Assembly: GCA_937950415.1 (NCBI GenBank)
Contig: CALFDL010000287.1
Span: forward strand, 1 to 8,166
Length of the DNA stretch: 8,166 bases
Reading direction: 5' to 3'
From: an uncultured Collinsella sp.
GTDB taxonomy: Bacteria; Actinomycetota; Coriobacteriia; Coriobacteriales; Coriobacteriaceae
Part shown: positions 5,352 through 8,166 of the stretch, piece by piece
Position numbering within the stretch: position 1 is the first letter of the stretch
Layout: every line of letters begins with the position of its first letter
Translations under genes and position numbers: made by a program
The notes under the pieces: model-generated
The model's input: only the letters and a program-made list of their open reading frames with translations
What the model was told of the DNA's origin: nothing
Databases searched by the model: none

Positions 5352-6056
5352 TTACAAATAGAACTTCAGTCGCTCGGTGCAGTACACCTGGCGGGAGATG
5401 AAAAGCGGCTCGCCACTTGGGGCATAACGTCTATCGACAAACAGAAGCAGCGAAGAGTCCAGCTCCACGTTAAGGTATGCCGCCTCGAGCTCGCTCGCAT
5501 AGCAGACCTCGAGCGTACGCGTGTTGGGACCCATCTTGATCCCCTGGCGATCGAGTACCGCCATCAGCGAATCATCGAGGGACTCATGCTCCAAAAAAGA
5601 AAGCGCAGCGGAATAGCTATTGGTTTCCAGCATCGTGGGCTTGCCATCCACAAGGCGCAGACGACGGCTACGCAATACCTTTTGGGTATCGTCTACGCCC
5701 AGGAACTTCGCGTCTCGCAGACTTGGGAAGTCCCAGCCCATTTCGAGAACCCTGGTAGACGCCTGTTTGCCCGCAAGCTGGCACGAATGGGTAAAGCTCT
5801 CACGGTCGTCCGCGGCATACATCTGCGTGTCCGACGAAACGAACGTGCCCTTGCCGCGGGCCCTCTCAACAAGCCCAGCATCTTCCATTTCTTTAATTGC
5901 GGAGCGAACCGTTATTCGGCTCACGCCAAATTGCTCGATCAGCTCCGCCTCGGTCGGAAGCTTGTCTCCCGGGCGGTACGTGCCGTTGGCGATTGAATCA
6001 GAAAGCGCACGAACAATCTGTTTGTACAGGGGGATAACGCTATTTGCCTCAACCAT
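5352..6056 (-). CDS. GntR-family (HutC/UTRA) transcriptional regulator of the PTS cluster
   Basis: The protein has about 234 residues, the normal length for HutC-type GntR proteins. The N-terminal winged helix-turn-helix has PLYKQI, then GDKLPTEAELIEQFGVSR and ITVRSAIKEMEDAGLVERA, with the wing GKGTFV. The rest is a UTRA ligand-binding domain ending ISRQVYCTERLKFYL. UTRA domains usually bind a phosphorylated sugar or related metabolite and release the repressor, so the likely inducer is the imported 6-phosphate (inference). Start: ATG 6063-6065 is also in frame, but AAAGG (6067-6071) is only 1 nt from it and about 10 nt from ATG 6054-6056, so the shorter form is preferred. It is transcribed in the same direction as the PTS genes, separately or by read-through. 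The palindrome at 5319-5340 is a candidate operator. Confidence 0.9.
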   Translation of the reverse strand: MVEANSVIPLYKQIVRALSDSIANGTYRPGDKLPTEAELIEQFGVSRITVRSAIKEMEDAGLVERARGKGTFVSSDTQMYAADDRESFTHSCQLAGKQASTRVLEMGWDFPSLRDAKFLGVDDTQKVLRSRRLRLVDGKPTMLETNSYSAALSFLEHESLDDSLMAVLDRQGIKMGPNTRTLEVCYASELEAAYLNVELDSSLLLFVDRRYAPSGEPLFISRQVYCTERLKFYL

Positions 6057-6065
6057 ATCAACCAT

Positions 6066-6270
6066 ACCTTTACAAGGAATCAGCAGCTTATAGATAAATG
6101 ACTTATATTGTATTAGAACTTTTTAGCACTCCACGCCATTTCCTATAATGTTTCAGCAAACGAGGGGTTATTTTGCGTAAGCGGTGTAGAGTCCATCCAT
6201 TTCCGCATACAGCTTCAATCTGATGGCGGTATATGCATCCGATAAGCCGATTGATTTTTATCTTCTGTCT
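6066..6270. other. AT-rich gene-free segment upstream of the gntR-type gene
   Basis: No plausible gene, tRNA or clear terminator is visible. A perfect TATAAT word on the plus strand (6144-6149) lacks a convincing -35 box. For the gntR-type gene, TTCTAA (complement of 6113-6118) and several weak -10-like words occur on the minus strand, but no pair stands out. The regulator's promoter must lie here or within the repeat region beyond. Confidence 0.4.
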
Positions 6271-6353
6271 GTCTCTCAGTCATCCCTCGTCGTAGAAATG
6301 AATGTGAGGTGAGAGACACGTAGTTGACGCACAAGCGTGGATCATTGGACGGT
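6271..6353 (+). repeat. Composite intergenic element, copy B
   Basis: GTCTCTCA (6271-6278) and TGAGAGAC (6310-6317) are exact reverse complements, with a decayed ATCCCTC word (6282-6288) between. GAGAGA (6311-6316) is then followed at the same 23-bp offset as in copy A by AGCGTGG (6334-6340) and ATTGGACGGT (6344-6353). Ungapped identity of 6311-6353 to 1179-1221 is 33 of 43 bases. Copies A and B lie in the same orientation on either side of the PTS island. Confidence 0.65.
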
Positions 6354-6378
6354 TTTTGGGCTTTTGGCGGCCGATTTC

Positions 6379-6447
6379 GTCCGGAAATCCACGCTCATTC
6401 GGCATGCGTCCGGAAATCCACGCTCGTGTGTCCAAAAATCCACGCTC
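6379..6447 (-). repeat. Three direct 18-bp repeats, GTCCRRAAATCCACGCTC
   Basis: Units at 6379-6396 and 6408-6425 are identical; the unit at 6430-6447 differs at two bases (AA for GG). Start-to-start spacing is 29 and 22 bp. Their reverse complement matches the 18-bp cores at 6333-6350 and 1201-1218, so the family has five members in this window in both orientations. The array ends 10 bp before the possible -35 box of the peptidase promoter. The short open frames through it look like by-products of the repeat. Confidence 0.75.
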
Positions 6448-6457
6448 ATCCGGCAGA

Positions 6458-6485
6458 TTGGTCGAGGGCCCCATATGGGTATACT
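6458..6485 (+). promoter_or_regulatory. Promoter for the M16 peptidase gene
   Basis: TTGGTC (-35, 6458-6463) is followed after 16 bp by TATACT (-10, 6480-6485). Transcription would begin near 6492, leaving a leader of about 46 nt. The spacer contains a 10-bp palindrome, CCCATATGGG (6470-6479). Confidence 0.5.
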
Positions 6486-6505
6486 CTCGAGGATTCGACT
6501 CGATT

Positions 6506-6521
6506 CGCCCCCGTTGGGGCG
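6506..6521 (+). other. Leader hairpin just upstream of the peptidase ribosome binding site
   Basis: CGCCCC (6506-6511) pairs with GGGGCG (6516-6521) around the loop CGTT, a compact 6-bp GC stem. It ends 2 nt before the AAAGGAG site (6524-6530). It could affect ribosome access or transcript stability. Confidence 0.5.
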
Positions 6522-6537
6522 TCAAAGGAGACTGCAT

Positions 6538-8166
6538 ATGCCCACTTCTTCAACCGATCCGCGCGCCGCCGCTGCCGCGCTGCTGGTTCCCGGTACCACC
6601 TGCCACGGCTTTGCCGTCGAGCGCTGCGAGTCCGTGCCCGAGCTCGACTCGGACGCCTACGTACTGCGCCACACCGCCTCGGGCGCGCGCCTGCTGTACC
6701 TGGCGTGCGACGACGAGAACAAGGCCTTCGCCATTGGCTTTAAGACGCCGCCGGCCGATTCCACCGGCGTGTTCCATATTCTTGAGCACTCGGTGCTGTG
6801 CGGGTCGGCCAAGTTCCCCGTCAAGGAGCCGTTCGTCGATCTGATCAAGAGCTCCATGCAGACGTTCCTCAACGCCATGACCTACCCCGACAAGACCATC
6901 TACCCCGTCGCCACCACCAATGAGCAGGACCTGTACAACCTGATGGATGTGTACCTGGACGCGGTGTTCAACCCGGCCATCTACACCAAGCCAACCATTT
7001 TTGAGCAGGAGGGTTGGCACTACGAGCTGGACCTGCCGGAGGGCGAGGCTGGCGAGGGCGACGCCTGCTCCCAGGATCTGCGCGCGGGCACGCTGCGCTA
7101 CAACGGCGTGGTGTTCAACGAGATGAAGGGTGCGCTATCCGATCCCATGAGCGTGCTGGACGACGCCGTCAACGCCGCGCTCTATCCCGATACCGCCTAT
7201 GCGCACGAGAGCGGTGGCGACCCGCGCGCGATTCCCGCGCTCACCTACGAGCAGTTCCTGGACACGCACGCGCGCCACTACAATCCTTCCAACTCTTATA
7301 TAACGCTCTACGGCGACTTGGATATGGACCGCGCGTTGGCGTTTTTGGACGAGCGTTATCTGTCGCAGTCGAGTGCTGCGAGCCGCCGCATGGACGCAGC
7401 CGTTGCCGCCGGCGAGGATCCGTCCGCGCTGGCGCCCAACCCGCTGGATGTACAGGCACCTGTGACCTGCGAGTATGAGCGCGTCGAGATGGCCACCACG
7501 CCCGAGAATGCCCTGGTGGGCCTGGGCCTGGTGCTGGGTAACGCACTCGACCGCAAGCGCACGATCGCGGCGGATATCCTGTTCGAAGCGCTACTGGGCT
7601 CCAACGAGGCGCCGGTTAAAAAGGCTATTCTGGCAGCAGGCCTGGGCGGCAACGTGGTGAGCTACACCGCGGCCGAGAGCCTGCAACCCTACGAGCTCAT
7701 CATGCTGCAAAATGCTAAGCCCGGCGTGGCGCGCGAGCTGCGCCGCGTGTTCCAGGACGCCTGCCGCGACCTGTGCGAGCACGGCGTTCCGCGCGAGCGC
7801 CTGGAGGCCATCATCAGCAGCAATGAGTACGACCTGCGCCAGCGCGACTACGGCATCGCCGACGGCGTGGCCATTGCGTGCGACGCGCTGAGCACGTGGC
7901 TCTACGATGACGACGCCGCGACGCTGGCGCTCAAGTACGGCCCGGTGTACGAGGAGCTGCGCGGCGAGCTGGACGGCAGCTATTTTGAGGACCTGCTGCG
8001 CGAGCTGGTGCTGGAAAACGACCACATGGCGCTGGTCGAGCTGGTGCCGGTGGACGCCGCCGAGGGCGCGGAGAACGCCGAGGCTGCGGAGCTTGCCGCC
8101 AAGCGCGACGCCATGACCGACGCCGAGCTGGCCGATGTGGTCGAGCGCACGGCCGCGCTGCGTGTC
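6538..8166 (+). CDS. M16C zinc metallopeptidase, PreP/insulinase-like, 3' end outside window
   Basis: The frame is open from ATG 6538 to the window edge (543 codons); related proteins are roughly 970-1000 residues, so about the first half is present. AAAGGAG (6524-6530) sits 7 nt before the start. The inverted zinc motif HILEH gives His80, Glu83 (catalytic) and His84, and VVFNEMKG supplies the distal zinc ligand Glu194. TTNEQDLYNLMDVYLDAVFNP (126-146) and FEALLGSNEAPVKKAIL (read near 346-362) are PreP-like. The enzyme degrades unfolded peptides inside a closed two-half chamber; the second half carrying the conserved Arg/Tyr pair is not in view. No signal peptide is seen, so it is probably cytoplasmic. 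Strong G/C-ending codon bias continues throughout. It is divergent from the PTS cluster and probably unrelated to it. Confidence 0.93.
   Translation, partial: MPTSSTDPRAAAAALLVPGTTCHGFAVERCESVPELDSDAYVLRHTASGARLLYLACDDENKAFAIGFKTPPADSTGVFHILEHSVLCGSAKFPVKEPFVDLIKSSMQTFLNAMTYPDKTIYPVATTNEQDLYNLMDVYLDAVFNPAIYTKPTIFEQEGWHYELDLPEGEAGEGDACSQDLRAGTLRYNGVVFNEMKGALSDPMSVLDDAVNAALYPDTAYAHESGGDPRAIPALTYEQFLDTHARHYNPSNSYITLYGDLDMDRALAFLDERYLSQSSAASRRMDAAVAAGEDPSALAPNPLDVQAPVTCEYERVEMATTPENALVGLGLVLGNALDRKRTIAADILFEALLGSNEAPVKKAILAAGLGGNVVSYTAAESLQPYELIMLQNAKPGVARELRRVFQDACRDLCEHGVPRERLEAIISSNEYDLRQRDYGIADGVAIACDALSTWLYDDDAATLALKYGPVYEELRGELDGSYFEDLLRELVLENDHMALVELVPVDAAEGAENAEAAELAAKRDAMTDAELADVVERTAALRV

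Noticed and set aside
6144..6149. TATAAT word on the plus strand as a promoter for a small RNA
   Set aside because: No -35 match at the right distance and no terminator-like hairpin downstream before the repeats.
6379..6447. CRISPR array
   Set aside because: Three 18-bp units with 4-11 bp gaps are too short and too few, and related units occur inverted and at a distant site.
6280..6537. 85-codon minus-strand frame and matching plus-strand frames through the repeat region
   Set aside because: The frames are made mainly of the 18-bp repeats (repeated ERGF-type peptides) and lack a convincing ribosome site; they look like a by-product of the repeat array.

Overview
The window reads as chromosomal DNA of a gut Coriobacteriia actinobacterium, most likely Collinsella. 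Reasons: high-GC coding with strongly GC-ending codons in two genes, a mannose-family PTS joined to a fructoselysine-deglycase-like SIS protein, and a PreP-like M16 peptidase. This placement is inferred from gene content and codon use; no 16S or other marker is present.

Layout. (1) 1-889, minus strand: 5' part of a Schlafen/AlbA_2-type ATP-binding protein that runs off the left edge. (2) 890-1240: a gene-free stretch of about 350 bp holding two copies of an array of TATCTCTC words with identical spacing, on either side of a possible promoter, then an 18-bp repeat (GAGCGTGG...TTGGAC). (3) 1244-6065, minus strand: a complete sugar-amine PTS island. In transcription order it holds a GntR/UTRA regulator, EIIA, EIIB, an intrinsic terminator, a new promoter, a SIS-domain deglycase, a strong intercistronic hairpin, EIIC, EIID (overlapping EIIC by one base) and a final terminator. 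(4) 6066-6537: a gene-free stretch with a decayed copy of the TCTCTC/GAGAGA element, the same 18-bp repeat, three inverted 18-bp repeats, and a plausible promoter and hairpin leader for the next gene. (5) 6538-8166, plus strand: 5' half of an M16C (PreP-like) zinc metallopeptidase, cut by the right edge.

How the genes work together. EIIA (His9) and EIIB (His13) carry phosphate from HPr to a substrate moved by the EIIC/EIID membrane pair. The imported 6-phosphate would then be split by the SIS enzyme. Its EFFHG active-site-like motif and RRYY C-terminus resemble FrlB/GfrF-type fructoselysine 6-phosphate deglycases, so the likely substrate is an Amadori compound such as fructoselysine or glucoselysine. 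No separate kinase is needed, because the PTS phosphorylates during uptake. The GntR/UTRA protein is the probable substrate-phosphate-sensing regulator.

The least explained part is non-coding. A composite repeat (TCTCTC words, GAGAGA, then 23 bp later AGCGTGG...ATTGGACGGT) occurs in direct orientation on both sides of the PTS island, and related words form spaced arrays in front of the AlbA_2 gene and the peptidase gene.
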